Source: Chanos chanos (Eukaryota > Chordata > Actinopteri > Gonorynchiformes > Chanidae). Taken from it: 64,000 nt of DNA. The translations under genes were made by a program, and so were the position numbers. Position 1 is the first letter of the stretch. Each line of letters opens with the position of its first letter. The stretch spans positions 14,525,764-14,589,763 of the forward strand of contig NC_044499.1 of NCBI RefSeq assembly GCF_902362185.1, written 5' to 3'. Of this stretch, positions 45,405 to 60,958 are shown one piece after another. The notes beneath the pieces are model-generated. The model was not told where the DNA came from. It saw only the letters and a list, made by a program, of their open reading frames with translations, and did no database searches.

Positions 45405-46825
45405 GGTCCATCCATCTAGACAAATTCTCCAGTGTAAGCCCAGAAACAGTTCACCCTGGGAGGACAGGAACCTCTGTCATCTGCCCCTACTCAGCCCTGG
45501 GATGTTAGGAGCTATCTAATACAGCTTGTAAATGTTCAAACTATTAAATATCTTTTCTTTACTTCCCAAATGTCTCTGTCTCTTACTCTGACTCCTGCAT
45601 CTTATCAATGGAATGTGCATGACAACATTTCCTTAAAAGGAATTCCTGCATGGTGGGAAGAAGTCGTTCCATAAAAGAAGAAGACAGTTCTGTAATGCTT
45701 GGCATAGTTAGCTGTTAGCCTTGAAAATAATGTTGCAGAAATATCAGCAAATGCTTCACAGGTGACCAGTGTAACAACATATATCTATTGGCAATAATCT
45801 ACAATTGCTTGGGGTCCTTTCTATTATAGCTCAAATTGATAGGGCTGAATAAACACAGGTGTGAACAAACATGGTCTCTTACATAGTGAAACATCCAGGT
45901 TCAAAGAGAGGAAGTGACAACGCCTCTTTCTGAAGCTAAGTCAGACATCTGTTTGGTAGATAGTTGCATGCATTGAACAGTTGGCAATCACAGATTGTAG
46001 TCTGCCATTACACAGCAATACTGATAGAAAAGGGAGAAAAGTTTTTGTTTTTTTCTCTGTCTTGTCTGAGTGGATTATGTAACCTGCTCATGTATTTTGA
46101 GACTATTCCCTGCTGTTTTAAACAGTTAGGAACAAGGGCAACTGTTGGAATGTCTTATTGTCCTTTTGTCATCCACTCAGATTTTATAAACATAATATTC
46201 AGGATATCTGAAGTGTCACACCCAACTCTACCTGTGAGTTTACAGTAACGAAAATAAAAAACTAGGTCCCAATTTATCTGTGCTCTACGTGCTCAAAAAG
46301 TCTGTCTTACCACAGTTTATGGTATGAGAGTCTCTAGAGTGCTCTCTATAGCAGAACATGGCTGTCGGCGTGAGCAGAGACTTCTCTTAATGGAGTCCAC
46401 AGGCAGAGCTGCTGATAATAACTTTCTATTTTCTAAATATTTTCTATTTGGCCCAGATGGAATAGCTTCTTCCAGATGACTATCATGAGCCATAAACACC
46501 TCTGTGCAGAACCAATAGACACCTAGAATCTTCTGGTTTTGTTATATCTTAGCCCCCAGTCGCTGCAGCCAATCAGCTTGCTTCTCCAGTCTTCTCAGGC
46601 TCAGCAATTGGATTATTTTATGCCCACTGAAGCACTGCATATGGACACTCACATTCCAGCATCAGAAAAAAAAGTGAATATCAGCTGAGGAGAGAAAGAA
46701 AGAGAGGGGGAGTAATCTTAGAGACAGAGAAAGTAAACACACACACACACACACACAGGCTAGGAAAATAACTTTGATTTGAAGAAATTCCCCAAGAGAG
46801 AGAATACTGTTGAATTTGGACCATC
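45405..46825 (+). other. ndufa13 3' UTR and spacer to yjefn3
   Basis: About 1.4 kb without a coding signal. Candidate polyadenylation signals are ATTAAA at 45543-45548, 139 nt after the ndufa13 stop, and AATAAA at 45848-45853. A short CA microsatellite lies at 46735-46758. Confidence 0.5.
46735..46758. repeat. (CA)n microsatellite
   Basis: About 12 CA units, some 70-90 bp upstream of the probable yjefn3 TATA box. Confidence 0.85.
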
Positions 46826-46833
46826 TATATAAG
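46826..46833 (+). promoter_or_regulatory. yjefn3: TATA box of yjefn3
   Basis: TATATAAG lies about 130 bp before the yjefn3 ATG, which would put the transcription start near 46.86 kb with a 5' UTR of about 100 nt. It is the only clear TATA box noted at a gene start here and would suit a tissue-restricted gene better than a housekeeping one. Confidence 0.5.
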
Positions 46834-46954
46834 GTGGGTAACATAACAGAGTTGAACCAGGTGACACAGACGTTGGGATTTTCTCAGTTCTGCTGCTGTG
46901 GAAGAGTGTGTATTGCTGCAGTTGGAACGCGGAGAAGGAACACTTATTGTGAAG

Positions 46955-49900
46955 ATGAATCTGAGTGCAGCTGAGCAGGAGTGTGAGTCCAGGGAACCCC
47001 AGCACTATCTCAGGTAAGACACAGTGGGAGAGGGAGGGTAACCACTTAGATAAATGTTGAAAAGGTTTTGGGTTTTTTTTTATGCCTGTCCAATAGGGCT
47101 GATAAAGTGACTTTGTCAGACAGATTCCAATATGATGCCTAACTTAAACAGGGTTCTGCAGAGAGAACACGATTTGACTGTCACCATGGTACCCATAAAT
47201 CTCTCTCTTTTTTTTTTTTGCATGTGTGTTTATATCCACTAGAAGCTAAAGACATACTGTAGTACATATGGTTATGTCTCTGAATACTGTTTGCATACAA
47301 CCTGACTTTATATTAATAACATACGTAACATTTTGGCGTATTATTTTATCACTGAAAACAGTATCTCTATTCAGATGGAATGAGGTGAAAGCAGTTATTC
47401 ATATGACTGTAATCTTCTGACACCAATAACAAGCAGCTCTTTCACTCAGTGGGGTAATGGGTGGTACTTCGGGTGTAGACAGGTTTAAGCCCATAAACAA
47501 AGGATTCATGATGCCTGTCAAATTCAGTGGTGAAAATCAATATCTCCTGAGATAGTTTTCCACTTTCTGCTGAGCTATCTAACATTGTGTCAGTGCCTGT
47601 ATTTTAAACTCATAGTTCATTACTCAAATGTTGAGCGCTTGCCTCAGCTCTGAATAAAAACCCATGTAATGACTCATGATTTAATTTATTACAGGCTTAA
47701 TTCTTCCTTCACACGCACTCACATAATGACAACATAAACCATAAATGGAAATGTAACAAGGAATAATTTCTTAGATAAAGTAAAAGGTGTAAAGTTATAC
47801 ATCTATGTTAACTGGGGGGATAATCTCAGCTCTACCTTCATTTTCTCTGGATATAGGGAGTTTATTTTGAGCCTTTATTCCATTTGAGAGTCTGCGTTTC
47901 ATCTTGCTGCATGTGACTATCATGCAGTGTACTCTCCTCATCACAGCAAAGAAGCAGGAAAAAAATGCCCTTTATTCAGAAAAAAAAAAAACAGCGCTCC
48001 ACTCTGGCTCCAGCTTCAGAATTCTCAAAAACTGGCCTTAATTTTAACAATTATAAACTAAATGCTTTGAGTTGATGATATGAAATCAAACATATTTTCT
48101 AGGGTGATCTCTGCATCTGTTATTTACTTAAACTTCTTTCACACACCCTTCCTGTTTCCTTATCCTTCTTCTGGGACCCCCTTCCAGGTGAAGCTGGAAA
48201 ACAACAGAGGGGAGGCAATGCTGGAAACACAGGTTACCTGTAGAGAATCATAATCCCCTGCTTGAGTTTCTCATTCATAATTCACTTAGACTTTGCTGTC
48301 CCATTACGTACTGGACACTGTTGCAAATACTACCAAAATCCGAGTAATTAAAGTTTGCGGCATTCAAATAGTTTTGTTGTGCATCTGACGAGTGAGAAAA
48401 AGACTGAAAAAATGTTGATGTTGCTTCAGTAGGTTGTAAAATATAGATTTTGTCTTTTGTGGAATGGTGTGGGTTCCTGGCTTCTCTCTGTGCCTCTATC
48501 AGTCTGAACAAATTGATTCTACCAAGAGTGTGCAGGCTTACCACCAAGACCTAATCCCTGTACTTCCTCTAACAGCCAGGGGGCATCACAAACATGGTAA
48601 AGTATCCCAAGAACATCTGCCACTGAGCCATAGCTTCCTGTCAAGCAAAGTCAGCTCAGCCTTAATCCAACAGTGTGTGCTTCAACCGAAGAGTCAGAGA
48701 GAGATACAGAGAGAAAGGCAGATATTTTGGGGATGGTCATGGATTTTTGATCCTCAAGGCTGGAAAAAGCATGTTAATCTAAGGTTTAGGGAGTCCGACT
48801 GCTTATCGGAACGCTTTTGAGGTGTCTCAGCTGAAATGGTGTCATATCAATTGACCAAAACCATGCTGAATAGCTTCAGTCATCTCCCACAACGTACTTG
48901 TGTCTTAATAAATCAATATTAATCACAATTTCGGGGTTAAACCCTAAAATTCCTTCAAAAGCAAATTTAAAAGTTGTTCAATAATCAAAAAGCAAAGGAA
49001 GGACATTTATCTTTATTCTTCACTTGCTAAAAAATAAATAAATAAATTGTCTTTCCTTGACAATAAGCAGTTCTCTTAGTGACACCTTGTGCTGTCTGAT
49101 CGATACTCAGTATGTGTTCAGGAACTGAGACGCTAAGCTCTTAGAGGACAACAAGCCTGCTGTTAGCCACTCTCAGCTCATTTAAGGTCAGCACTCAAGA
49201 GAGGGCTTCTCCTCTAGACAACCTTTACAGTCCTGCAGAGAGTCTATCATGGTGCTTTTATCCTGTAGTGAAGAGCATATCACAGATGAAATGTCACAAA
49301 ACTGCAAGCTAGCACAATTGCTATGACTTCATTATAAAAACTTCAGATATGTCTTCAGTGACAAAAAAAAAACAAAACAAGTATGCAGAATAACCAACTG
49401 AATTATGTTTTTATTTTTGAAAACTCCCCATTGAACAATGGCCTCTTTGGACTTTTGCAATGGAGAAAATATTTTGAGTTCACATCTGCATGCATTTTTC
49501 ATTAGATATCTCAGTAATGTTATATTTTTATTACAGTAAAGAGGAGGTAGTAGCCATGGAGACAGAGTTGCTAAGTGACTACCGATTTGGACGGCCACAA
49601 CTGATGGAGATCTTAGGCCATGCATGTGCTGTTGCCATTACGAAGGTCTGTGGGGTTTTTTTTTTCTAGAACATACCTCTCCACACACCTCAAGCCCTTG
49701 TTTGAACAAACACTCTCTGAGAGGTAGCACATTTAATAGAGCTTAATCAGTTCTTCAAGGTAAACATCAAATAAATGCTAAGCGACATGGCATCAGATTT
49801 CCTGAGAGATTTATAGTATTATCATACATTTCGATGGCATATTCACTTACTTTATCTGTCTAACCATGAAATCCCATTTCTTGACATACCTTCCTAACCA

Positions 49901-51045
49901 TGACATGCTCTGAATGGTATCTGTGCTGTGACATTTTCCCTCCAGGCCTTCCCACTGAGTTCTCTGGACAAGAGACAGCCCACGGTGCTGGTGATCTGTG
50001 GGCCGGATCAGAATGGCTGTGTGGGCCTGGCCTGTGCGCGGAACCTGCGTGTCTTTGTGAGTAAACCAGCAGTCACAAGGGGGACCACTGAGTGTGACAG
50101 AGTCTTAGGGATCATGAGTGTTTGTATCTGTGGGATCTGGACACAGTTTACTGTGGGTGGTGTGGTGGGCCAATAGCAGTACCTCCAGGAGAGAGACCAG
50201 CAACATCCCACACACACACAGTCTGTCAACACCTCAGCAACTGGTGGGAATTCATAGAATCTGAAGTCTGTCTCTTTCTCTCACTGGCTGTCTCTTGATA
50301 GGAGTATATCCCGACAGTATTCTACCCAAAGCGATCTCCAAACAGCTTGCACCAGGACTTCACCGTGCAGTGTGAGAAGATGGATATTCCCTTCTTATCA
50401 TATTTGCCAACAGAGGTGTGTAAATGATTTTTCACATTCACTCCAGCTCATGTGAGATGAACTAAATAAAAAAGCTCAAATTTGTATGAGAAAGTTAGTG
50501 ATTAAGTAGCATGTAGCAACTAAGGAGTTGCTTTGTTTCACAGGTTCAGCTTATTAACGATGCTTACAACCTGGTGGTGGACGCAGTTTTGGGCCCAGAA
50601 ACCGAGCTTGCCGCGGTGAGAGAGCCTTTCACCAGCATCCTCACTACACTCAGAGGCGTCAAAATTCCCATTGTCAGCCTGGACATTCCTTCAGGTAATA
50701 CCCACTGCTTTACCCAGTGCCTCACAGACGCTGATATCCTATCCCTAATAATGTTCGATGACAATCAGCAGCATAGGATTGCAAATGAAATGCTAACTCA
50801 TCCTATGTTTCGTGACACAGCTAATAGACAAACTGTCTCTGATTACAGGTTGGGACGTGGATGAAGCCAGCGTGGATGGGATCAACCCTGCGGTCCTCAT
50901 CTCTCTTATGGCACCAAAGAAATGTGCCTGTGGTTTCCTGGGGACGCATTTCCTCGCTGGACGTTTCCTACCCTATGACATTCAGAAGAAGTATGAACTG
51001 AATTCACCCAGATTCCCAGGCACAGACTGTGTGGTTAAACTCTGA
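46955..51045 (+). CDS. yjefn3: YjeF N-terminal domain-containing 3 (AIBP/NAXE paralogue)
   Basis: Six exons: 46955-47013, 49537-49645, 49946-50056, 50302-50415, 50544-50694 and 50849-51045. They total 741 nt (246 aa). The protein is one YjeF_N domain (about 21-246) of Rossmann type. [60 protein letters not shown] and the end GTDCVVKL match human YJEFN3. In the NAD(P)HX epimerase NAXE the loop reads NNGGDGL. Here it is QNGCVGL (residues 78-84), as in human YJEFN3, so epimerase activity is doubtful. Family members related to AIBP act outside cells in HDL cholesterol efflux; that role here is inference. The short N-terminus encoded by exon 1 ([20 protein letters not shown]) has no obvious signal peptide. 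A 2.5-kb first intron may hide alternative exons. Confidence 0.93.
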
Positions 51046-51282
51046 CAAAAATCTTCAACCAGTGCTATTTCAACTCAACATACGTATAACATTAATGAAA
51101 GTTGGGACCCCTCTGATGTTGGACTTTAGATAGAGAATGAAAGAACTACTCAGTTTAGAATGTACTATGAATTTTATTGTGGCTTGATCAGGAAACATGG
51201 TTATGTAATGACTGTACCATAGTTACAAATGTTCTTCCCGTGTAAAATCATTGTAATACCAATTCATACACCTTTAAATGTA

Positions 51283-51288
51283 AATAAA
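51283..51288 (+). terminator. yjefn3: yjefn3 polyadenylation signal (AATAAA)
   Basis: AATAAA about 240 nt after the yjefn3 stop codon, with TTGTGCTTTGG downstream. It gives a short 3' UTR that may overlap the end of the longest minus-strand cirbp transcript. Confidence 0.7.
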
Positions 51289-51299
51289 ATTGTGCTTTG

Positions 51300-51718
51300 G
51301 CAAACTTTAAAACTGCAGCATTGACTGAAATGATGGGACATTCAGTTGTTAATCATGTGCAACTGAATGCTGCCATGACCTTTGGTAGCAGTGGGCCTAG
51401 TGATCACTATTCTGGTATGACTGACTAAAATCCCTCTGAAGGCAGCTATTAACTCTTGGCAAATGGTAGAATGAAAAAAAAAAAATCCCCCATTTAACCA
51501 ACAACACTTTCTCTCTTTCTCCCTCCCAGCTGAACACAGACCTTGATTACTGCTTCCGGGCATTGTCTGTCAGACGTGACAATATAAACCAAAACGGTCA
51601 AATGACATTTACATAACATCTAATTGGAGCAGTCACAGGTCTGGCCATTGTAAAAGCCAATGGTTATCTCAGATCCTTCAAACATATCAGCCATTCACAT
51701 TTCCTCCATTCTCTGCAC
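51300..51718 (-). other. candidate far 3' exon on the cirbp strand
   Basis: On the minus strand a strong acceptor (GCTCTCTCATTTCAG) starts a possible exon at 51718. It could receive the donor at 51977. The left limit is unknown. A minus-strand AATAAA lies at 51179-51174, inside the yjefn3 3' UTR, so the two convergent transcripts may overlap. Confidence 0.3.
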
Positions 51719-51976
51719 CTGAAATGAGAGAGCAAGACATGGAAATAGAAGTAACTGGTATTACTATCGTAATCTGGCAGCCTTTTCAGCCGAACATCGG
51801 CCGAATTACATTTAGCTATTGCTCAAATCAACAATATGAAAGTCACATACAAACCAATCTAGTTGTAAGCATAAAAAGTTAGCTAAGGCATGTACTAGTC
51901 ATGCATCAAAATGTTTAATTTACTCTCAATATTAATACATGCATAAGACAGACAGACCATATAAACCACAACATAC

Positions 51977-52112
51977 CTAAAGAGGTATCGAGACATAGCG
52001 TTGAGTAGACCAACCTTGACTGACTATCGATTTCTGGTAAAGACCAACACCTCCAGTCATAAAGTCAAGCTGCATTTAATGCACAGCCATGGTCCAGTTG
52101 GGAAAGCTCAAC
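51977..52112 (-). other. cirbp: candidate alternative 3' exon of cirbp
   Basis: A 136-nt segment on the minus strand has an acceptor (TCTCATTTTAG) and a donor (GTATGTTG). Joined to cirbp exon 5, which ends in one codon base G, it reads GGT TGA. The protein would then end at ...SYDSYG. It would be a stop-bearing, otherwise untranslated exon. Confidence 0.35.
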
Positions 52113-53749
52113 CTAAAATGAGAGAACCTCGAGTTAGTCAGACTTAGGTGAAATACAACAATTATATCATTAAATTCACAGATACTTTTTACATATGAAT
52201 ATTTGGGGAAAAAAATCTAAAATATACCTATGTTATGGTTTACTGATGAAAAATTAGAGGTAAAAAAATGCACAGTATTATTCCAAAAGCGGATAAGTGC
52301 ATTAAATCTACAGGACAACTGGAGCAACTTGAGGGAGAGCTGATAAAACCCACTAAGGGATTTCAGCTATGGTTGAGAATGCACAGGTGAGACATAGGGG
52401 TATCATGGACTGGAGCCAGATCAGATTTCAGTGTCGGGGTGTGGCGCGGCTTTGAATTCACAGCTCAGAGGTTCTATTTCAGTGGAGGACAGGCAACGAA
52501 TTGGGAGGTTTAAGAGAATGCCGATGTGGATCTAAGCAAAAAAAAAAAAAAATAATAAAAAAAATAAGGAGTCTGAAAAAAATGTGAACAGGAGACGTTA
52601 CCTCACAAAACAGGAAAACAGGCCTACTGTATGTCCACACTTGCGCTAGCCCAAAAGCCAGCCTTTCAGTTCAACTCCCAGGCAGGAGTCCTCTCTAAAG
52701 GTGCAATGCTTCGTTCTCCGAGGACATGCCGACCGTTTGCTCCCACATACGGCGACAGTGACCCGTGACGAGTAGTACCCGTGACAGAAGTTACTCTTTA
52801 GAATGTGAGTCAGTTTTGAAGTCAAAATATTGTTTTTTTTTTTTTGTTGTTGTTAGTTTGTTTGTTTTTCCCCTGGTACTTCCATTGAAAAAAAAAACAA
52901 TTGATGAGCAGCACATGCAGCATAGCATAAAATCCAGCGCTGAATTTCTTTTACTCGCCCATTTGGAAGGTATTTGCTGAATGTGACATTGAGTTAATTA
53001 GGTACCTTTGTCTTAAAACCAGTCTGATATTGCCGGACTTGTACTATATTTTACTCATCTAAGTGCTGGTATAATATTATATTGGGTACAAATAATTAAT
53101 TAAGAGATTATCATACATCGCTGAAAATGGTTTGAGTGCCCTCAAAAAAAAAAAAAAAAAAAAAGTAATTAAGCATAATTGTTTTTCACTAAACTATTGA
53201 AACAAAACTCTAAGATGACAAGCCACCTTTCTAAAAATATCTAAGAACAGAGAAGTGAAAATACTGTATGAAAACACATGTTCACAACCTAAAACCGCAA
53301 AGATGACTTGCTCCTACGAGGATGAATACTGTAATTAAACAAATTCAAACATGAAAGTAAATCTCTGAAGTCTGCATAAGAAAACTCTGGGGTTTTACCT
53401 AATTATGCCAGGACTTCTCATATACTGCATTTCATTATACTGGCTAAGTGTTGCTTTAAATTCTGGTTCTGTTTGAGAGTCACCATTTATTCCATTTTTG
53501 GATTCTGAGCCTACTTAGCGGTTTTAATTTGACCCAGATCATGAAAGACACATTCCGGTCCTTTGGGACAAAGGGAAAACAGCTCAGTTACGCTGCATTT
53601 CAACTCAAGCTTTCTCCTTATTTTTTAAAAACAAACGCTGTTTGTCTGGAAGGGAAATTCCAAAATACCATTTTAATCATTTACTTCTGATACCTGAATG
53701 TTAAAACAAATAACTGAATTTAATTTAGACCAGCAGCTAAGCATTATTA
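52113..53749. other. non-coding stretch 3' of cirbp
   Basis: AT-rich sequence with A and T homopolymers (for example 53143-53164). No coding frame or further exon is supported. It would be intron if the far 3' exons of cirbp are used, otherwise intergenic. Confidence 0.5.
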
Positions 53750-54010
53750 GATGTCAGGAATGAGGGCCGGCCTGCCCTTTCCTAACCTCAGTCTCACCAG
53801 GCGACCAAGACTGGATTACTGTAACTCCCTGGTCACCAGACTTCCACCAGACATGCACCTGCTCTGCCACAACACCTCCACACAGCAGCTGCACGGCTGA
53901 CGTATCATTCCCTTACAGGACTATTCCCCTCACATCACCCCACTGGCCTCCTGCTGCAGCCAGTATCAAATATACAGTTCTGCCTCTGGTATTCTCTGCT
54001 ACCACAGGTA
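53750..54010 (+). mobile_element. eroded LINE reverse-transcriptase fragment
   Basis: The stretch TGGATTACTGTAACTCCCTG translates as LDYCNSL, a hallmark of the thumb region of fish non-LTR retrotransposon ORF2. About 100 nt further on, CACATCACCCCACTGGC corresponds to the HITPL motif that follows it in those proteins. The distance and order fit, but the frame is broken and no termini are visible. Family cannot be named beyond LINE. Confidence 0.5.
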
Positions 54011-55744
54011 CTGACTCATAGTGACCCAGAGTCAAGGTCCAGGAATGCACACCCACAGATCCACTTAGCCACATAACCTTGGGATGATGGTTCTGTTCCT
54101 TCATGCAAATAACGTGCATGAGGCTGAGTGCCATCGCCTTGGACCAATTGTCCCGCGGTAACAGGGCCAATTACTAACAGCTGCCTATCACCTGTGTGAC
54201 GGTAGATTCTCCACCCTGGCTGCATTTGTGCTGTGTTTTAGGCCTTGCAGTGAACTTATGTTACGGTTACAATCTTGTTGTTACAATCCCTCTCAAGTAC
54301 TTTGTCTGAGAAAACCAGCACTTACATTCTTTACCCTGTCACTATATACTTCTTCATGAGATACTCTAAATAAGAAAACCTGTTTAATGAACAAATACGA
54401 CCAGAAAATATTTGGGTAACTCTTTCAAGTACTTGAATGGGTTAACATTCCATGTAATATATTCAAATGCAACTGCATGTCACCGAGGTCTGGTACTTAA
54501 CCCGCAAGAAATCTTTGAGCCCAGACTGGCACTGATACTGCTCTGTTATGTCTGTTGTTTTTAGACAGTGCATTACAACACGTTTTTTTAATATAAATAC
54601 ACACGTCACACTTTCACCGCACACATGCACGATATCAAATAGTCTGGTTGGACTACTGCCTTGAGGGCTTGATAAAAAGGCATTCTCAGTCTAAGATCCA
54701 TTTGCTTTTTCAATAATTAAAGGAGCCAAGCGTTTCATCTTTAATATTAAAAAACACGATTAAATGTTATTCGGCATTGTCAAATATATTTTGTGAAATC
54801 ACACGAGATTCAGAGCATTTTCAACAATTTGTCTGTTTAATAGGTTTCAAGGAGCCAAAAAATGAAAAAACAAAACAAAAAAAGGTCATTGTTTATGATA
54901 CAAAGAACAGAGAGCACCCAAAATGGCGTATCAATATTTTTTCCTCTTCACGTTGATGGTAATTTGAGATTTGGTGCATTGGAACAGTATTTTTAAAAAT
55001 GCAGACGTTGAGCAGAGTAGAGATACCTCGAGCAGACTGAGGCAGATTGTGGTGTTGTGCAGTGCTGGCCACTTCGCGCTTGCAGTTTTCACCAGTCTGA
55101 AAGGAATCGACTCTTTGGATACTGGACATGGACAATTCTTTCTGTATCAGTAAAGTTCTATAGAAAAGTCTGACTAGCAGTTTCACATCCTGTTTGACAT
55201 TGAAGTAAAGTTCTATTTCACATGAGTCTCAGCAAATCATTGGAGCTGGCTTCCCTAAAATTCAACGAGTTTTAGGAGGTAGATGGTTGTTAAAATGAAA
55301 GGGTAACTAAACCATGAGGGGATGTTTTTTTTTGTTTTTTTTTTTTGGACACCCTAAAGACAAAACTGTGGGTAAATTCTCATAACTAAGGTGTATTTTT
55401 AAAAAGCAAAGAAACAAATTCAGGGCCAACAGCTGCTATGAGGTTGGTGTGAATGAGAGTGAGTTGAATGTGAATTGTGTGAATGAGGAGTTTTGCATTC
55501 ATTCATTTTTCCAAGTAAGCTGTGTAACAATGTAACAATGGGAGGACTTGAGATGTTTCCTCAAGGGGAAAACACTGATGGCCAAATTATTTGACCTCAC
55601 CACCCCCCCATTCAAAGCTGCCCTCTTTAAACAATAAAAGCGAATACAAATTCAAACCAAAAAGCATAGAGCAGATCCTTGAAGTGTGCATCTTTAGTAA
55701 CACAGAGCCAGTGAAGTGTTGGTCTTGAATCGGGTTGAGTTTTT
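54011..55744 (-). other. cirbp 3' UTR (right part) and unassigned sequence
   Basis: The 3' UTR continuing leftward from the cirbp stop at 55745. A minus-strand ATTAAA occurs near 54.84 kb. No other gene was seen. An unsupported minus-strand open frame near 54.0-54.2 kb lies next to the LINE fragment. Confidence 0.4.
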
Positions 55745-58120
<2,376 letters not shown>

Positions 58121-59540
58121 CTGAGTCAAAATATTACAAAGATGTAAAAGCTAAGTATTATAACACAAGCCTTTTATCGGTTTGGTGGAAAATGGGAATG
58201 GGTAAATTACACAGACCATGCTAACGCTTCAAAATGAAAGAGGATAACACTAACAAGTTAAAGCCAGTTTCGCAGTCTGTCTGCTCACGGAGTAGAAAGC
58301 GTTTCTGCACATGGTTATTTTATGCATATTGGAAAGCCACAAAAATGCAACATCGTACATTAAGAATAAATCACTTAAAGGAAAAAAAGACATTTAACAC
58401 GCTACCTTTCTCGAATCAATTACGATATCTCAAATACCGTTCGACGTCCCCCCAGCGAGTGGTGCGTGCTACGAAAAAACGGTGATGTTGTATTGCCTTC
58501 TACATAAGTAACAAGTAGGAGGGACCTACTCAGGGATATTCAAATACGTCAGCTATACTATAGGAGTGATATAGAAATCTACTTTTATGGTACAAATGTG
58601 TTTCGGTATTGTTTAGAGTGTAAATATAGGAGAATGAAATACTATACTACTACTACTACTACTACTAAATCAGTTTTATTATTATGATTAGTAGTAATAG
58701 TGGTATGTTATTGTTAGTGCTGTAGTTGTTCTAACGCTTGTAGTCCTAGTTTATATGCTTGTCTCTAATATCAGTTATCTGTCAATTTGCATATTGTTCT
58801 CAGCAACTAAAATATAAATAGTTCTCTGTCTCAGGCTAACGTAATAAACTGATGGTATACACACCACAGTGCGACTAAATTAGCTGATGTTTGTGTGTGA
58901 TGGTCTGTGGATTAAGATTTCAGTTCTTACTGGTTTTAAATAGGTTTATGAAGCACTGATGCAATCAAACCAGAAAACACGATAGAAAGAGCAAACCATA
59001 TCATGTTCAAATTGTTCAGAATTTGTCTTGCAAACCAGCATAAATAAATCAAAATCGCGACCAATGACCGCAAATTAGCGTTTATATTAATCCAAGAAAT
59101 TAAACAGAATTAACCTATGAAATTTAACAGAGGAATTAACAGGTGTCTAAGCCTAATCATCTTCATGGTGATCAAACATCTTTAAATCCTACAATGCGCA
59201 CATATATAAACCACTATGCATAAATATGAAATATAAATGTATAATGTAGAGAGAATGTAGTTAGCTCTATCCTGAGTCTGTGTGTGTAGGTTTGTGCATG
59301 AGCAGTAATTGTCCTGCTCTTGCTCGACCAAAGGTTGCTTGAAGAGATGAGTGTAGAATGGCATGCAAGGCCAAGCCAGATAGATAGCTGAGCTGTAAAC
59401 TCAAGTGGAGATTCAGATGTTCTGGTTTAAATGTTCACCCGCCACATGCTGCGATTTAATTGCTTTCTCTGTGAATAAACACAGAGAAGACTCAGCAGTG
59501 GCATGAAGACCTATTTAAAGGCAGTTCCATTAAGAGACAT
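58121..59540. other. upstream of cirbp, no gene seen
   Basis: AT-rich sequence with a short ACT run near 58645-58668. No conserved coding frame was recognised on either strand. Confidence 0.55.
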
Positions 59541-59910
59541 ATAATAATAATAATAATAATGATAATAATAATACAAGTTTATTTAGAGCCTAATGTCACT
59601 ATTTATAGTCTCAAAGGGCTTTACATGTCTATAACAAAGTCAAATGTAAATTAGATTATTCATGTGTTAGAGAAAATAGATAAGTCTTTAGTCTGGTTTT
59701 AAAGGTATGAAGAGAGTTTGCCTCCCTAATTCCTGTAGGTAAATCATTCCAGAGAAAGGGAGAGCAGTAGGAAAAGGCTTGGTTGCCAGCGGACTTCTTT
59801 TTAACTCTTGTAACGACTAAAATTCCAGAATCTTGAAAGCACAGAGTGTGTGTGGGGTTATAGGGTGTAATTAAGTCAGATAGGTAGGCCGGCACAAGCC
59901 CATGTAAAAT
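59541..59910 (-). mobile_element. LINE 3' end: ORF2 tail and 3' UTR
   Basis: On the minus strand the sequence encodes the C-terminal tail typical of fish non-LTR retrotransposon ORF2: LHGLVPAYLSDLI, then AFSYCSPFLWNDLP, SLHTFKTRLKTYLF. The stop is near 59656. It is followed by a 3' UTR ending GTAAAGCCCTTTGAGAC...CTCTAAATAAACTTG and an ATT-rich simple tail (59541-59573 on the plus strand). The 5' part is absent, as usual for LINE copies cut short during insertion. It resembles the L2/Rex-type tails common in fish; exact family not determined. Confidence 0.8.
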
Positions 59911-60897
59911 AGGGGGACCTTGAAATCTGCATATGTCTCTCATGACTATATTGTTTTGTGTAGGATGTTCCGTAAATATCTTAAAGGGGTGTATAAAATT
60001 CATTGTTCTGTTAGTTACTTTGTGTGCAGTTTACATGAAACGGGCATATTCTTTGTTAATGAGTCGGTACCCTTATACCCTGATACCCAGTTTATAATAA
60101 GATTGAGTCTTTGTTTGACTGGATCAGTTTGCACTCAACACTGGAATCTGACTTATTAGACAAAAGGCACTCCCTACATAAAAAAAAATCCCTCATTGTA
60201 GAAAGTCTACAAATTTTAAATTTAAATTAAATTTTAATATAAGAGCTCAGAAAGACACAATGATGAAATGTAGTATCGTGTGAATATAATGCATAAACAA
60301 ATTAAATAAATAAATACTCTGTCTCATTAATTTCCTTCAGACTCCCTGTGAAATGGTTGAACATTTCTGATCATGTAGTAATGAAAGCAGTGTTGCATTC
60401 TGGCAAGTCTCTTGGGTTCATTGTATTGTATGTGTAAAGAGTTCTGTGTTTAGTACCATGCTTTACTATACTGCGGGAGATATGCATATGAGCAGCTCAA
60501 CACTGCAACCTGCTGGATAATGAGAATATCATAAATGTTTGAGGGACATGTTAACAGATTAATAAATACAGCTGGCAACATATTTCAAATGCCCGCCTTG
60601 CTCTCACAGTCATTTTAATATTTCATCGTATTCAAATTCTGTTAAACGAAGATCTGATCGTAATGTAGTTCAACATGTTCGTTGTATCGTTGCTAGATGA
60701 ACACTAGAGGGAAGTGTCATCAAGGTTTCTTATTGTTATTTACAATCTCAAATAATTTTCAAGGATGATGTGACAGTTCTAGAGTTATGGTTGTCTTTCT
60801 ATCAGTTTTATGAATCCAAATTCTAGCAGTTTCTCATTGCCTTCCCAAAGTTTTTGGAGAAAGGAGAATGGGTGCACTTTTTTCTAAGTAACGTGTG

Positions 60898-60958
<61 letters not shown>
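60898..60958. repeat. (ATC)n microsatellite
   Basis: About 20 uninterrupted ATC units. Non-coding. Confidence 0.95.

Noticed and set aside
59656-60003. 115-codon minus-strand frame that could be taken for a host gene
   Set aside because: Its sequence is the C-terminal tail of a LINE ORF2, followed by a LINE-type 3' UTR and simple tail.
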